The position numbers were made by a program, and so were the translations under genes. The notes beneath the pieces were generated by a model. It was not told the DNA's origin, made no database searches, and saw only the letters and a list, made by a program, of their open reading frames with translations. 64,000 nt of DNA from Tupaia tana. Its lineage: Eukaryota > Chordata > Mammalia > Scandentia > Tupaiidae. The stretch lies in the NCBI GenBank assembly GCA_026018925.1, contig JAKSZU010000002.1, forward strand, positions 153,696,495-153,760,494, given 5' to 3'. Below are positions 1 to 11,360 of the stretch, piece by piece; the first letter of the stretch is position 1; each line of letters starts with the position of its first letter.

Positions 1-116
1 CCTGGGTGGTGATTTCTCGCTTTCTGACTCTCTGTCTCTCTCTGTCTGTCTGGCGAGCACATGCGCCCTATAGCAAAAATCTCTCCCAAAAACAAAAAAA
101 AAAAAAAAAAAAAAAA
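1..116 (+). mobile_element. SINE-A, 3' part (cut by window edge)
   Basis: The window opens inside a SINE-A copy: the end of the G-run/C-run hairpin, TGATTTCTCGCTTTCTG, the CT-rich stretch, the conserved GCCCTATAGCAAAAAT motif and an A tail are seen. The tRNA-like head lies outside the window. Confidence 0.85.
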
Positions 117-126
117 CCTGCAAAAT

Positions 127-377
127 GGGACCGGCAGGTTGCCTAGTGGTTGGGATGCTGAACCGCGGTTCAAGTCCTAGACCAGGAGGCTTGAAACTCA
201 TGCTTGGGCACATATGCAAATGTGCCCAAAGTCTCAAAGGAGAATGGAAGAGAAAGGGTTGCAGCATGGTCACTCCTTGGGAGGTGATTTCTTGCTTTCT
301 CTCTCTCTGTCTCTGTCTCTCCAGCAAGTATACATAGTTTATAGCAAAAATCTCTCTCTCAAAACAAAACAAAACTG
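127..377 (+). mobile_element. SINE-A, full-length but diverged
   Basis: The head GGGACCGGCAGG is followed by an A-box-like TAGTGGTTGGGATG, a B-box GGTTCAAGTCC, the body AGGAGAATGGAAGAG, a CT-rich stretch and an A-rich tail (AAAACAAAACAAAAC). It follows the previous copy directly, so the two form a head-to-tail pair. Mutated CpGs suggest an older insertion. Confidence 0.8.
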
Positions 378-381
378 TAAT

Positions 382-575
382 GGGGGGCCAGCAGGTGGTG
401 TGATGGTTAAGGTGCTGGACTTCCACATAGCCGATCATGGTTTGAGTCTGGACCTCACAGCTTGCCTTCTCACTTTCTCACATTCTCTCTCTCACTCTGG
501 TGAGCATATATTGCCCTAGAGCAAATATTTAAAAAGTTAAAAAAAAGTAATAAATAAAATGAAATAATTTTTTTT
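382..575 (+). mobile_element. SINE-S (short tRNA-derived SINE)
   Basis: The head GGGGCCAGCAGGTGG and a B-box-like GGTTTGAGTCTGG run within about 25 bp into CTTTCTCACATTCTCTCTCT, without the GGAGGAGAAGG body of SINE-A. A degenerate GCCCTAGAGCAAATA and an A-rich tail follow. Third member of a head-to-tail series. Confidence 0.75.
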
Positions 576-594
576 AAAAACCACACATAATACA

Positions 595-822
595 TGGAAT
601 AAGCAGGAGTTAAGGTACTAGGCTCCCACAAGGCCGACCATGGTTCATGTCCCGGACCCAGCAGTTGAAAATCATGCTAGACACGTGTGTGCATGCCCAA
701 AATAATACCAAGAGAATAGAGAAGAAGAGATTGCATTGTGGCCATTGCCCCTGGGTGGTGATTTCTCACTTTCTCTCTCTCTATCAAATGCCCTATGGCA
801 AAAACCTAAAAAAAAAAAAAAA
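595..822 (+). mobile_element. SINE-A, diverged
   Basis: A decayed head (AGCAGGAGTTAAGG), a B-box-like GGTTCATGTCCCGG, ATGCCCAAAATAATACC, GAAGAAGAGATTGC, CCCCTGGGTGGTGATTTC and a final AAAACC(A)n tail match SINE-A in order. Confidence 0.75.
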
Positions 823-1110
823 GATCAATTGAGGAAATTGAAAATGCAACACCAATATATAGTCTATATTCAAATTCACTAATTATCTCAATAATGTACT
901 TTTTACCTTTTGCCTGACTCAGTATCCAGCCCAAGACCACACATTCAGTGTCTCTTCAGTGTCCAAGCGTGTCAGTTCTTATAGCTTTTCTTTTTCCTTC
1001 ATGATATTTGTATTTTTAAAATACAGGTAATATTAACTTGGCAAATCATTTATGCCGAAACTTATTGTGAAGCAATTTATGAGATCTAAGGTTTCGTTTT
1101 AGAAAACAAA
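823..1110. other. Unique AT-rich DNA, nothing identified
   Basis: There is no repeat motif and no convincing coding frame here. Confidence 0.6.
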
Positions 1111-1380
1111 CAAAAAAGGTTTTGCTTGTTTCATTTCCAGAGGGTGGGTGTGCTCCCCAGAAAGAGACAGAAACATAAAGAGAGAGGAAGGAGAAAGCAC
1201 CTCAAAGTGGGTGTAGTTATGCCACAATCACTTCTGCTCCATTTCTCCATCCTAACAAGATTCTGAGCATGCACACACATGCGCCTGGGATGTTTTTCAA
1301 GCTGCCAGGGCCAGGATTTGAACTATAGTCAGCAATATGGGATTTGGATCCCTTAACCACTAGGCTATAGGTTTGGCCTG
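1111..1380 (-). mobile_element. SINE-B
   Basis: Reading the minus strand gives a GGCCAAACC head, CCTAGTGGTTAAGGGATCC, a degenerate B-box GTTCAAATCCTGGCCC, GAGAAATGGAGCAGAAG, a short CT stretch and a tail. In plus orientation the telltale block is CCCTTAACCACTAGGCTATAG. Confidence 0.75.
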
Positions 1381-1504
1381 AAAAAGAATTATTCTTCATA
1401 TTATGGTGTGCTAATATATGCTTTCACACTGAAAATAATTTCTGAATGAGGATTTTCACCTGGATTCTGAATTTTTGTTTCATAATGGTTAGCAATGTGT
1501 ATTA

Positions 1505-1801
1505 TAGGGTTCTTTTTTTTTTTTTTTTTTTTGAGAGAGAGAGATTTTTGCTATAGGACGCATGCGCTTGCCAGAAAGACAGACAGAGACAGAGACAGAA
1601 AGCGAGAAATCACCCCCCCCCAGGGGGGATGGCCACACCGCAATCCCTTCTCCTCCATTCTCCTCTCGGGATCTTGGTCACACATGTACACGAACCCAGC
1701 ATGAGTTTAAGTCACCAGGTTCAGGACTTGAACCGTAGTTGATTACATGAGATCCAGCGACATAGTCATTACGCCAACTGCTGGTCCCTAGGGTTCCTTT
1801 T
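1505..1801 (-). mobile_element. SINE-A with target-site duplication
   Basis: A minus-strand SINE-A (body about 1517-1788) with the T-run (tail), GCTATAGGACGCATGCGCT, the CT/GA stretch, a C8/G6 hairpin and the head complement. A TSD of form TAGGGTTC(C)TTTT flanks it at 1505-1516 and 1789-1801. Confidence 0.88.
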
Positions 1802-1894
1802 ATATGTTAATAGATATTTAAACTTTTAATCATGTAACTAATTTTAATGTTTAAATATATAACAATTTTGAAAATACTTTTAATGACCATTTTG

Positions 1895-2082
1895 TATTAG
1901 AAGAAATGGGCAAAAGCTACTAACAGGAAATTTACAGAAGGTATCCAAAAGACCATTGAACTCAAAGAGACTATCTATGTGGTCAGTAATTAGAGAAAAT
2001 GTAAATTAAAACAGTTCTGGGTTTTATTATTATTATAGTGCAATAACTTTGAATCTATTACATTGGCAAAAATTTTGAAAAC
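1895..2082 (+). mobile_element. Old L1 ORF2 fragment
   Basis: GAAATGGGCAAAAGCTACTA, TAATTAGAGAAAATGTAAATT and CATTGGCAAAAATTTTGAAAA appear in the order found near the 3' end of mammalian L1 ORF2. The frame is broken, so this is a dead relic. It ends where a SINE-C begins. Identification is from remembered L1 sequence. Confidence 0.6.
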
Positions 2083-2085
2083 TAG

Positions 2086-2305
2086 GTCCAGACAGTGGTA
2101 CATCAATAATGCAACTCTTTACAATGCTGGGTCCACATGGCAAGGTCCCAGGTTCATGTTCAGACGCCTCCCTGTACACCCCAACTGCATACACTGGTGC
2201 CCATGACCAAGGCTGGCTGAGGCTAAGAGCATATTACAGCATGAAGACCCTGCTAGCATAGGGAGGGGGGCTATCTCTGTCTCTCTCTCTCTCACACACT
2301 CAAAA
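2086..2305 (+). mobile_element. SINE-C
   Basis: Features are GGTCCAGACAGTGGTACATC (A-box region), TGCTGGGTCCACATGGCAAGG, a B-box-like GGTTCATGTTCAG, CTGAGGCTAAGAGCATATTAC and a final CT run. It resembles the copy at 44212 in organisation. There is no clear 7SL part. Confidence 0.55.
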
Positions 2306-2319
2306 TTAATTTCATTTTG

Positions 2320-2406
2320 TCTTATTTTTGCTATAGGGTGCATGTGCTCACTGGAGAAAGACAGGGAGAGAAGAAAAGTGAGAAATCATCCCCTAGGAGA
2401 AATGGC
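2320..2406 (-). mobile_element. SINE-A fragment (3' part only)
   Basis: TTGCTATAGGGTGCATGTGC, the GA-rich stretch and GAGAAATCATCCCCTAGG match the complement of the SINE-A 3' half. The head is missing, as expected for a 5'-truncated copy. Confidence 0.65.
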
Positions 2407-2409
2407 TAG

Positions 2410-3320
2410 TAAACCTCTGAAATAAAGAAACTTAAAAAAATAAAAAATAAAAATCTTGAAGACTAAATATTGCCAACTGTCCCCTGGTAATTTTGAGTCT
2501 TTAGCTTTAAATCTATGTCAGATTCCAGGTATAAAGTTGCTGGCAACTTACAAGGTATCTCATTTGTCTCAGAAAGTTGAGCTGGAAAATTTATAGCTGG
2601 CTCTTGAGAATATTTAGCACTTTATTTATTTTTTTTTTTATGAACAAGTTCAAAGAGAGAATAAAACTCATAGTCTTCAGGGAAAGCAGAGCCAGAGGGC
2701 AGACAGAGGTACGAGAGGAGAGGCTGAGTGTAGGTGAGGGAGCATGAAAAGAACTGCACACGTGCAACATGAAAATCAGCAGAGATGCAACCATGGACGC
2801 CATGGAGCAGAGAGGGGAAGGATTGTCTGGGTCCTACAGCCTTTCAGTTGCCAGTTCCAGGCAGTTTTCTAGTTCCCTTCTTTGGAGAGGGGAGAGTAGC
2901 TGGAGGTATAGTGAAGGAAGGAAATACAAGGTAGAGGAAGGCCTTCAACATTCCAATAAAAAAATGCTTTCAAAGATTCGTATACCCAGCCAAATAATCA
3001 ATCAAGTGTGAGAATAGAAGAAAAACATTTTCAGACATAACAGTGAAAAGCCACCCTAAAACACAAAATGAACTTGCAGTGTTTCTTGATACCTTTTTGT
3101 AATTTGCTGACCTTGAATCAAAATCATTTATGTTCTTCTGAAGTGATCATTCAAAAATGTGTGATATTGAAATGGTGAATGAATTAAAATACAAACCTAT
3201 TCATATAGTATTGTAATTCCTCTTCAGAATGTATTGTGCTGTCTATTCCTATGGGGTTGACTTTCCCTTAGTTGTCATATATGAGTGACACCATGGAATT
3301 TTTCTCTTTCTGTGTCTGTG
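2410..3320. other. Unique sequence, nothing identified
   Basis: About 900 bp without a recognised repeat or coding region. A T-rich run lies near 2628-2639. The frame at 2769-3011 has no recognisable domain and no splice context. Confidence 0.55.
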
Positions 3321-3322
3321 TT

Positions 3323-3599
3323 AATGAGGGCAAGAGGAACCAGCAGATGGCATATTGGTTACATCTCTGAACTCCCACATAGTTGACTGTGGTTCGAGTC
3401 CCAGACCTGGAGACTTAAAACTTATGCTAGGTGTGTGTGTCCAAATCTGGAGAGGAGAATGGAGGAGAAGTGACTGTGGCGTGGCCATCCCCCCAGGGGG
3501 TGATTTCTTGCTTTCTGTCTCTCTGTCTTTCTCTGTCTCTTCAGCAAGAGCAGGTGCCCTTCAGTAAAAATCTCTCTTTAAAAAAAATGAGGTCAAGAG
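3323..3599 (+). mobile_element. SINE-A with target-site duplication
   Basis: Complete SINE-A, body about 3337-3585. The B-box GGTTCGAGTCC is intact. The 14-bp TSD (AATGAGGGCAAGAG against AATGAGGTCAAGAG) lies at 3323-3336 and 3586-3599 with one difference. Confidence 0.9.
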
Positions 3600-3613
3600 A
3601 TTTATGGAGAGAG

Positions 3614-3897
3614 GGACCAGCAGTTAGCATAATAGCTATGTCGCTGGACTCCCATGTAGTCGACCACAGTTCACGTCCCGGACCCGGTGGCTTAAAACTC
3701 ACGCTGGGTGCATGTGCGTGCGTGCCCAAGATCCGGAGAGGAGAATGGAGGAGAAGGGATTGCTACATGGCCATCTCCCCTGGGGGTGATTTCTCGCTTT
3801 CTGTCTCTCTGTCTCTCTCTGTCTGTCTGGCGAGCACACGTGCCCTAGAGCAAAAACCTCTAAAAAAAAAAAAAAAAAAGAGAGATGTATGGGGAGA
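3614..3897 (+). mobile_element. SINE-A, intact and fairly young
   Basis: GGGACCAGCAGTTAGC head, B-box-like GGTTCACGTCCCGG (complement of the usual second promoter box, one change), GTGCGTGCGTGCCC, hairpin, CT stretch and a pure A tail. An imperfect TSD of about 20 bp (AGAGATTTATGGAGAGAGG / AGAGATGTATGGGGAGAGAG) flanks it. It sits 14 bp after the preceding copy. Confidence 0.88.
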
Positions 3898-4289
3898 GAG
3901 ATTGGTGCCAAATACAAAGCTGGATAAGATAAATATGTTCAAGTGTTCTACAGCAGAACAAGTAACTATCGTTAACAGTAATTTATTGTATATTTCAAAA
4001 TAGCATAACAGAGGGTTTTGAATGTTTCTAAACCAACATAATAATAAATAAATGTTCAAGATGATAATTATGCTAATTATACTGGTATGATCATTACTCA
4101 CTGTTTATATATTGAAAATGCTGTACCCCATACATTTGGAATTTTTTGTCAACTACTACTACTAATAATAGTAAAAACAGATGATTAAGGAGAAAATGTT
4201 TTTGAGAAATTAGAATACACCAAGCATACATGAAAAATAAAGCATGTGCCAGTTGGTTTTCAGGGAGTTGACAGAGCAGTCTGGGAGTT
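3898..4289. other. Unique AT-rich sequence
   Basis: No repeat or coding signal recognised. A short CTA/ATA run occurs near 4153-4172. Confidence 0.5.
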
Positions 4290-4690
4290 GGACATGAAAG
4301 GAAAACTGCTAATAAGTCCACAGGGATAACGACAATTATCGTAGAGCGAAATCCCAGGGACAGGGGAGCAGCACAGAGGGGGCTACTGCAAACTCTTCCT
4401 GGGGGTGTCATTCGCGTGGTGTCTATTTGGGTCAAGTGTTGAAAGATCAATTGGAGGCAGATTAGAACGGAGGTGAAAGGTGCTGGGGGTGGGTTCCACT
4501 GAGAACCTTTTAGGGCACAGAATCAGCTGCAAGATAAGGAAGCATGCGATAAGCCGGTAAGAGTCTGAAACATGGAGCGTGAGGAGCAGACTATGAGGCT
4601 GAAGCTAAAGGCAGGGACATGGTCAAGAATAGCAAACTCAAAATAACTTACGGAAGAGTAGCGTCCATGAGAAAGGGCCAACAGCCCTGT
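4290..4690 (+). repeat. Possible copy of an old mammalian interspersed repeat (family not named)
   Basis: The order GGTGTCTATTTGGGTCAAGTG, GAAAGATCAATTGG, GGAAGCATG, GAGCGTGAGGAGCAGAC, GATGAGGCTGAAG-like and GCAGGGACATGGTCAAG resembles a common ancient repeat whose better copies here are at 22940-23560 and 45520-46000. The match is diffuse. Confidence 0.35.
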
Positions 4691-4919
4691 GACGAAGTGC
4701 AGTGGAAGGACTGCTCAGCAGAAAAGGCCCACCTGTTTCTCTCCACTGGATATGTTGCTCCTGAGCTGACTCAGACCTGAGTCTGGTTAGAGAAGGAAAT
4801 CAGATGGGGTCCCCAAATCTGCATCCACAGAATTCCTATGTGTACTGAAGTTCGGGAGCTAATGCTGTAGACAGGCGTGTTAAGATAGGGAAATGCAGTA
4901 CTTAAAAAATACGGAATCA

Positions 4920-5163
4920 GGGACTAGCAAGTGGCATGGTGCTTAAGATGATGGACTTCCAAATGGCCTAACGCAGGTCAAACCCCAGATCCAGCAGCTT
5001 GGAAATTAAGTATGTGTGTGCATGCCCCAAACTCCAGAAAGAGAATGGAGGAGAAGGGATTGCAATGTGGTCATCTTCCCCGGGAGGCGGGCAGTGATTT
5101 CTCACCTTCCCTCTCTCTGTCTCTTTCCAGTGAGCACACATGCCCTATGGGGGTGGGGAACTT
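4920..5163 (+). mobile_element. SINE-A, old copy
   Basis: Head GGGACTAGCAAGTGGC, a decayed B-box (GGTCAAACCCC), GAATGGAGGAGAAGGGATTGC, a CCCCGGGAGG hairpin, CT stretch and ATGCCCTATGG. The A tail is replaced by GGGGGTGGGG. No TSD seen. Confidence 0.8.
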
Positions 5164-5164
5164 A

Positions 5165-6059
5165 ATCAATGATGTCTAGCAAAACATCTGTATTTATAAG
5201 TCTAAAGTGTTAACACAACTATATCAAACAGATTGCTGGAAACGAAAATAAATAGGACAGTGCCTTGAAAAGTCTGTATACAAAGAGATTATGTCTGATG
5301 ACACAGTACTGAATGAGAGGAGATCGTGGGGTTTTGTAGAAGGTTCAAATCATTAACGGCTTTAATCAGGGAGAGTCCCTGAGAAGGTTAAATTGTAAGG
5401 AAACGTGAAATGTGACCCATCTTATGCAAAAGCAAAACCATTTCCACTATTATTGAAGATAATGTTTAGTGTCAAAAGATGTTTAATTTATTTTGAATTT
5501 TTAAAAGTATTTTTAAATTATAAATTACAATGGAATAAAATAAACACTTTCTGCAGTAGAAACCATAGGATTTTTTTAAAAAGTTCTATTTAAAATTATG
5601 TAATATATCAGAAGCATATTAAAGTAATGAGATAAACGGAATCCATAAGTAAGTGGATTTTTAAAAATCTTATTAAGATATCCTGTCCAATTAGGTTATT
5701 TTTAACCATATATAAAAATTCATAGGGTTTTTTTTTCTGTTAAGTGGCTATAAGATTATTATTTAAGAACAAAAAAATAACTGCTTCCATTTACCGCTCT
5801 CTTTTGCGCTCATTCTAAGAATGGACGGTAGAACTGTTTTGACAATTAGTATCTCTCGGGCGATTTGCATCTTATTAACCTGGATCGCCTGGAAGAGAGG
5901 CTGGCTTGATCGATTTTGCACGTCGTACTGGCTCACATAACAAAAGTGCTTCAAGAAAGCTGGGAAATGAGAACACTTGTACTTTGAGCAAAATATTTAG
6001 AAAGATCACAGAAGCTCCTCTCTTCAAAAAATGATGAGTTGGGTGGAAATTAGCAAGCT
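5165..6059. other. Unique AT-rich sequence
   Basis: SINE-free. There are A/T runs at 5567-5580 and 5731-5738. The small frame at 5405-5593 is AT-driven. No repeat is recognised. Confidence 0.5.
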
Positions 6060-6765
6060 GTGTCCGGCGCTGCACAGGACCAGCCATGCTTGCTGTCTAA
6101 GTCTGTCTGTTGGTTGTTGCTATGGCGACGAAAAGCCAGTGGAACCCAATGAGCTGTCTGCAGCAGTGCTGAGAGGACCAGCCATTTTACTTATGGAAAA
6201 CAGTGTGGCATATTCTGCTGAGCTTTACCCTGGAAGAAGCATTTTTAAAAAAACAACCACAAAAAAAGTCTATTCAGAGAAGAAAGAAGCGATGGGCACG
6301 ATAGCGTACAAGTATTCCAGCCGCGCATGCCTGCAAGCCGCTGTTTGGACACGCCGTTGACTGCGGTTCTAATTAGCTGAGTGGAGAAAGTGGAATGCAG
6401 AGTGATAATGCTACATATCTGCTATCAGGCACCAGAAAAGGTTTTTGTCTCCGGAAGGCAAACCTTCCCTGCAATATTATCTCAGCAGCTCGCTCGCTGC
6501 TTGCCCTGGAAACTAGTGATCAAAAAGGAGGGTGTTGCCCTCGCTAACACGGGTCCTGTGCGTGGCTGTCGCATGTGAGCAGCAGGTCTGAAAAAGCAGG
6601 TGTGTGCTCGGACGGCCCCTGGGCTGTAACGCAGGCAGACGCTCTCGGGTTTACCTGCTTCCTGTTAACAGATTGTGGGCTCACAGGGCAACTGCCCGCG
6701 CGCTGAGGCCAAGGCGGAGGCCGAGCAGGGGGTCCGGCGTCCCACCTGACTGTGAGAGGTAAGCT
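6060..6765 (+). promoter_or_regulatory. CpG-rich block, candidate promoter and first exon
   Basis: In a CpG-poor, AT-rich region this block stands out: by hand I count 16 CpGs between 6541 and 6750, with more around 6290-6360. It carries a perfect RFX-type X-box (6116-6129) and ends with a consensus splice donor AG|GTAAGC at about 6757-6764, followed by a T-run. It contains no SINE, so the CpGs are not from a young repeat. The open frame at 6031-6360 (109 codons) starts before the X-box and has no recognised domain. Inference: possible promoter of an unidentified transcript on the plus strand. It may also be only a GC-rich conserved element. Confidence 0.4.
6116..6129 (-). promoter_or_regulatory. 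RFX X-box motif
   Basis: GTTGCTATGGCGAC read on the minus strand is GTCGCC-AT-AGCAAC, an exact fit to the RFX consensus GTNRCC(0-3 N)RGYAAC. Such sites are frequent in promoters of ciliary genes and MHC class II genes. A 12-position fit can occur by chance in 64 kb, but its place at the start of a CpG-rich block raises its weight. Confidence 0.5.
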
Positions 6766-8985
6766 TTTTTTTTTTTTTTTTTTTCCCTTCATTTTGGAAG
6801 GACATCATGAAAAGAACTTGCAGCAAAACTTAACCTGAATTATGTACGTTGATTGTGTGATCTGGATTTACTCAGGACTCGCACATGCACATACATTTCT
6901 ACCAGGGTGTCAGAGGCATAGAATTACTTCAGTGAATTTATGATCTCAAAATTATATAATAAAAAACATTACTCGTATGTCTGGGGATTTCAAATAAATA
7001 TTTGCCGTTTTCACAAATCCTAATGGCTTTTTATTCTGGACGATCTTCATAGCTAATAACCTTTCTCTCTTACAAACAATGGATTCCTTTATGACCTGCA
7101 CTTTGACATACATTAAGAGAATTACAGGGAAAACCAACTGCCTGTACATGGTGAAGCATTTATTTTTAAGGCTCATAAATGATTTAACTCTTAACACATC
7201 GAGGTATGCGTTGAAATGAAGAAATGCCGTTCTCTATGTAGGTCGGAGTAGCCAGGAGATTTTGAACTGGCTCATGTTGGACCCTCTGGGTGTAGCTGTT
7301 TGATTTAGTTCAGGGTAGTTGTAAAGCAAACAGGGTAGGTCCTGGAAGCTGCTCACACCTCCTTTCTGAGTATCATGCATTCCATGCTAGCCCAGAGCAC
7401 AACACCCCAATTGTGCTCCCCGGCTCAGAATCCCAGGAAAGAAAAGGCAGTCGAGCCTCTGCATTGAGTCCCAGCACAGCTATAGTATGTGGCAGTAAAA
7501 CTTCCTTTCTTCCACAGTTTTTCTCACAAGCAGATAGGTTTCAGAGAGAGAAAGAGAGTGAAACCACAAACACCCCACACCTCGCACAAACGCACACTAA
7601 CATTGGCGGCGTGGTTTGCCGTCAGTTGCTCGGTGATGATAACACAGACTTGGAATCGCAGTAAGGATTGCCCCTCCGTGAGTGTACGTCTTTGATTTGC
7701 GGTCTCTTAGGAACAAAGCTATTACCAGAGATTGAAATTAGTTAGTCGGTTCAATCACAATCCCTGGTAAGGAAACAACCACGGATTGATTCATGTCTGT
7801 TTCAGCATTTCAGCTTAGCTAAGTCTGTTGTGTCTTTGATGCACCAGAAGTGTCAGATCACTTATAATGCTATTGAACATATTTCATGAAAAATAGTTGG
7901 TTGGAAATTTTAGATGAAACCTTTATCTTCTAAAGATGCAGTCTATCATGAAATTGAAAATAAATAGAATCAGATCTACTGCTAAGAAATTTATTTCTGT
8001 TCACTACCTTTCTTTCTCCAATGATATGAATGACTTGGAGAAATAGGAGGTCTCCTTGTAATTTTAAATATAGTCAGGCTTTTATTAATAGATGGGTGCA
8101 TGAATCACCTGTTTAATAGCTACCGCAATGTTAATATGCCCTCAGATAAGAGAATTATAAAGCATAAGGAGATTGCATTTCTAAACTTTTGTCCTAAATG
8201 ACAAGATGTAAAGATGCAGATAAACAAGTTCAGGGCAGAGACTCATGTCCAAAGGTTAACGATAAGGACAAACAGGAATATACCTTTGTGAGTGTGAGAC
8301 ATTATACAGGATAAAAATGGTGAGATGATAGCATTGAACTTCACTTCTCTGAACTTTCAAAGGAAAACTAAATGACCAAAGTCTATGAATATAAAATAGT
8401 AGCCGAGTAAGTGAATGCAAGGTAGAAAAAGTCTCTCCAGTTTCATTCCCTTCAGAGCTTTGCACTGCCAAAGCAATTCTTAGCATGAACACAGTGAAAA
8501 GACCTGCCACGAGATTATGATTTCATCTTAGTCCTTCACGGGGAAGCTTTCCGAAGGGCAAGTGTGGAAACACCCGACGCACACCTGACTGCGCGCCCCG
8601 TTGCCTTGGGGTAGCGCCATGTGAGGTGGGAGCCACAGCGCACAGGAAGACCGGCACCTGGACTTTATACCTGTGTCGTTTTCCTACACTCACAACCTTT
8701 TAAGGTGATGCTATCCATCCAGTCCCTCCCAGGACATCAATTTCAGGATTAATCCAACAATTTAGAAAACCAGATTCAGAAACATAAGCCTCGTTTTTCA
8801 AGTCTACACCTCGGCTTTTGTCCATCATACTTTTGAGCCCTTATTTTCTGCCACTTTCCAACTCACCTTCTGGCACGATCAAATATTTTGCAATTCCCAA
8901 AATGCATGCTAGCACACTTATGCAAATGCAGTCCCCCCTGAATACTCCTTTTCTTTAAATCGCCCTGTCCAGGCAGCTGAGTTTC
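6766..8985. other. SINE-free unique sequence
   Basis: About 2.2 kb without a recognised repeat apart from the T-run at 6766-6784. There is a short GC-richer piece with several CpGs at about 8540-8650. No coding frame is convincing. Confidence 0.5.
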
Positions 8986-9126
8986 ATGCATCCTGCGAAA
9001 TCTAGCGAGGATACCTCCCCACACTCCTCCTTGCTGCCTCCTTCAGCTGCTCCTGAATCTGTGTCTGTAGTTCCTTCTGCCACACCAGTTTGCATTCGTT
9101 TCTGCTCACAGGTGTCCAGAGTCTGG

Positions 9127-9182
9127 GATTCTAAAGCACTTTGTCCTCAGATTCTGACCTCTGATTCTAAAGCACTTTGCCC
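9127..9182 (+). repeat. 20-bp direct repeat, 36-bp period
   Basis: GATTCTAAAGCACTTTGTCC at 9127-9146 recurs as GATTCTAAAGCACTTTGCCC at 9163-9182. This is a small local duplication inside an otherwise unremarkable frame (8986-9231). Confidence 0.8.
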
Positions 9183-9239
9183 ACTGTCTAAAACTTGTCA
9201 TTCAGACATTGCACTGGTAGTCTCTGAGTAGAATATTTC

Positions 9240-11315
9240 TTTATTAGTTACTATACATATAGTTTGAACCTTGAAATAGAATTCCTACTACTGCCTTTTA
9301 GCAGAGAAACTCAAAACACTTTAAAAAACAAAAATGAGGTTTTAGTTTCTCTGATATAAAAATGTGGCTTCAGGAACAACAATCTCATAAAAGCTCTAAA
9401 GGTCCTAATGGAACAGAATTATCTGAGGGAAAATTTACGTGTACATTTTAATCAAAGTGACTTGAAGTTGTAGTATATAGGAAATACTCTTTTTCTATCT
9501 ACAGCTATTATAACATTTTCAGGGGAATATAAGATAATTTATATCTCTAATAGAAATTTGCTATAAAATCAGGCTAGTTAAAATGAATGCCAAATGCATG
9601 ATTTGTGTCTGAGTATAAATTTAAGAAACCTATGGAAATTTCACACTGAAGCCAGAAAAAAAAAATCATGAATTGGAAAGAGATCATATAATTGAGATAA
9701 AGTTTATAATAGCATAACTTCTTTTAATTTTCCTAAATAGACCTGAAAGGTTATTGGTAATCACTAGTCACATTATATTTCTATACAATTAGAATTCCTA
9801 GTGAGGGAGAGAATATCTTTTGGTATAGACATAGTTTTGGTTAGAGCAGTTTCCCACTTTTTTCTATAGAAGTGATATCATTTTTTAAAAATAAGTCTAA
9901 TTTTAATAGCCTTTTTATGGAAAAAAATGTCACAATGCTCTAATCAAAATCATTAGAAACTTTAGTAATACATATTTTATTAAGTAAAAAATATTTCTTG
10001 TCTCTAAGAAATCTATGTTGAAAGCAAAAGTTCAAATAAGTATTGTATGAATTTTTATGCATAAAGTAGCACAGATCAAGAAGTTTAAAATGTCCAGATG
10101 TTTAACATTTGGAACTAGAAAGCAAATTTTAGGAAATTATGTAAATTCATGTTTCTAGACATTTTCACACTGTATTCCTGCAACATGTTTTCTGATAAAA
10201 ATGTGACAAACAGCAGTTTTTAATTATCATACTGGCCTTCAAAGGTTTATTTTGGCTATCTGCCTGCCGATTTTAGTGTATAGCATACTACCATTAGATA
10301 ATAGCTAAAGTTGAAATTGGTTCTATTCATCTTAAAGACTAATCTTGTTTAGTCAATTATTTTAAATTGTAGATAGCAAATAGATTGCAAGAAACATGAT
10401 TTCATTTCTATCACATACCTAGGCCATTTAAAAATTTTATATTTTAAGTTTTTTAAGTTTTGAAAGTCTCAATTATGTATAACTATATTTGATAGGGTCA
10501 TAAAATGAGTTACACTTGCATTAAATTTTAAACTGTCACCATCAAGTGTTACATTGAGCTTTTAAAAATAGCTTTATCTTCATCATTTCTGAAAACATTA
10601 AGGCATATGTAGTCAGCTATAAGGAAACATTTCTGTAACTACTGAGTTCTAACTATTGGCAAGTAAGAGCTGTCATTCCAGCTTAAGATCAGTTGAGCTA
10701 ATATTCATTGAGTGATTGACAGGGAACTTGCAAGCATAGTTTTATTTGGGGGAGAAAGAATTGATAGCAAAACATATCATGTAGAACTTTATCATACTTT
10801 ACCCTCATCTTCAAAATAGAAATGTATGAACTTACCAATTAACAAATTTTGGCCAATAAAACCCCAGTGGTTTGCTCTTCTCTACACAGGTCAGATGTGC
10901 ATAGGCCTAGCATTAATTTTGCACCTTTGAAAAGCATTATTTGAGCAAAATTCTAGAAAGTGCTTCCTCTTCCTGAATCTAACCACGCCCTTACCATCAA
11001 AGAAAAATTTTCTACCTCAAAAGAAAAGAAAAAAGAAACTATTGCTATATTTCCTCTTTTCTTTTTATATCCATATTAAATTTAGGAAAGTTATTTTTGA
11101 TAAAGTATATTATTTGCAAAATTCAGTGATATTTTGTTAATATAGTTGTAAGAATCATTCATAAGATATTCAACAGACTATAGCACAAATAGACTTCTAA
11201 CACTCGCTGTAAAAGTCTTCTAAGAGCACAAGCAAGTAATGACATGAAGAACAGTAAGTTTTGAAAATGCACTGGAGAAAAATATGCAAATGAATTTTGG
11301 CCATGTTGGAGAAAA
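9240..11315. other. Long SINE-free AT-rich stretch
   Basis: Over 2 kb with no recognised repeat and no coding frame. In a window where a SINE occurs roughly every 600-700 bp on average, this gap may mark conserved non-coding DNA, but conservation cannot be judged from one sequence. Confidence 0.5.
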
Positions 11316-11325
11316 GGTACTAATT

Positions 11326-11360
<35 letters not shown>

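Noticed and set aside
3431-4003. 190-codon open frame
   Set aside because: It runs through two SINE-A copies, and the same peptide pieces recur in every SINE-A frame of this window (for example 49589-49924, 27566-27835). It is repeat-derived, not a gene.
6031-6360. 109-codon frame near the CpG-rich block
   Set aside because: Not called as a gene: no domain, low-complexity K/T run, and the frame starts upstream of the proposed promoter motif. The DNA block is reported as a promoter candidate only.
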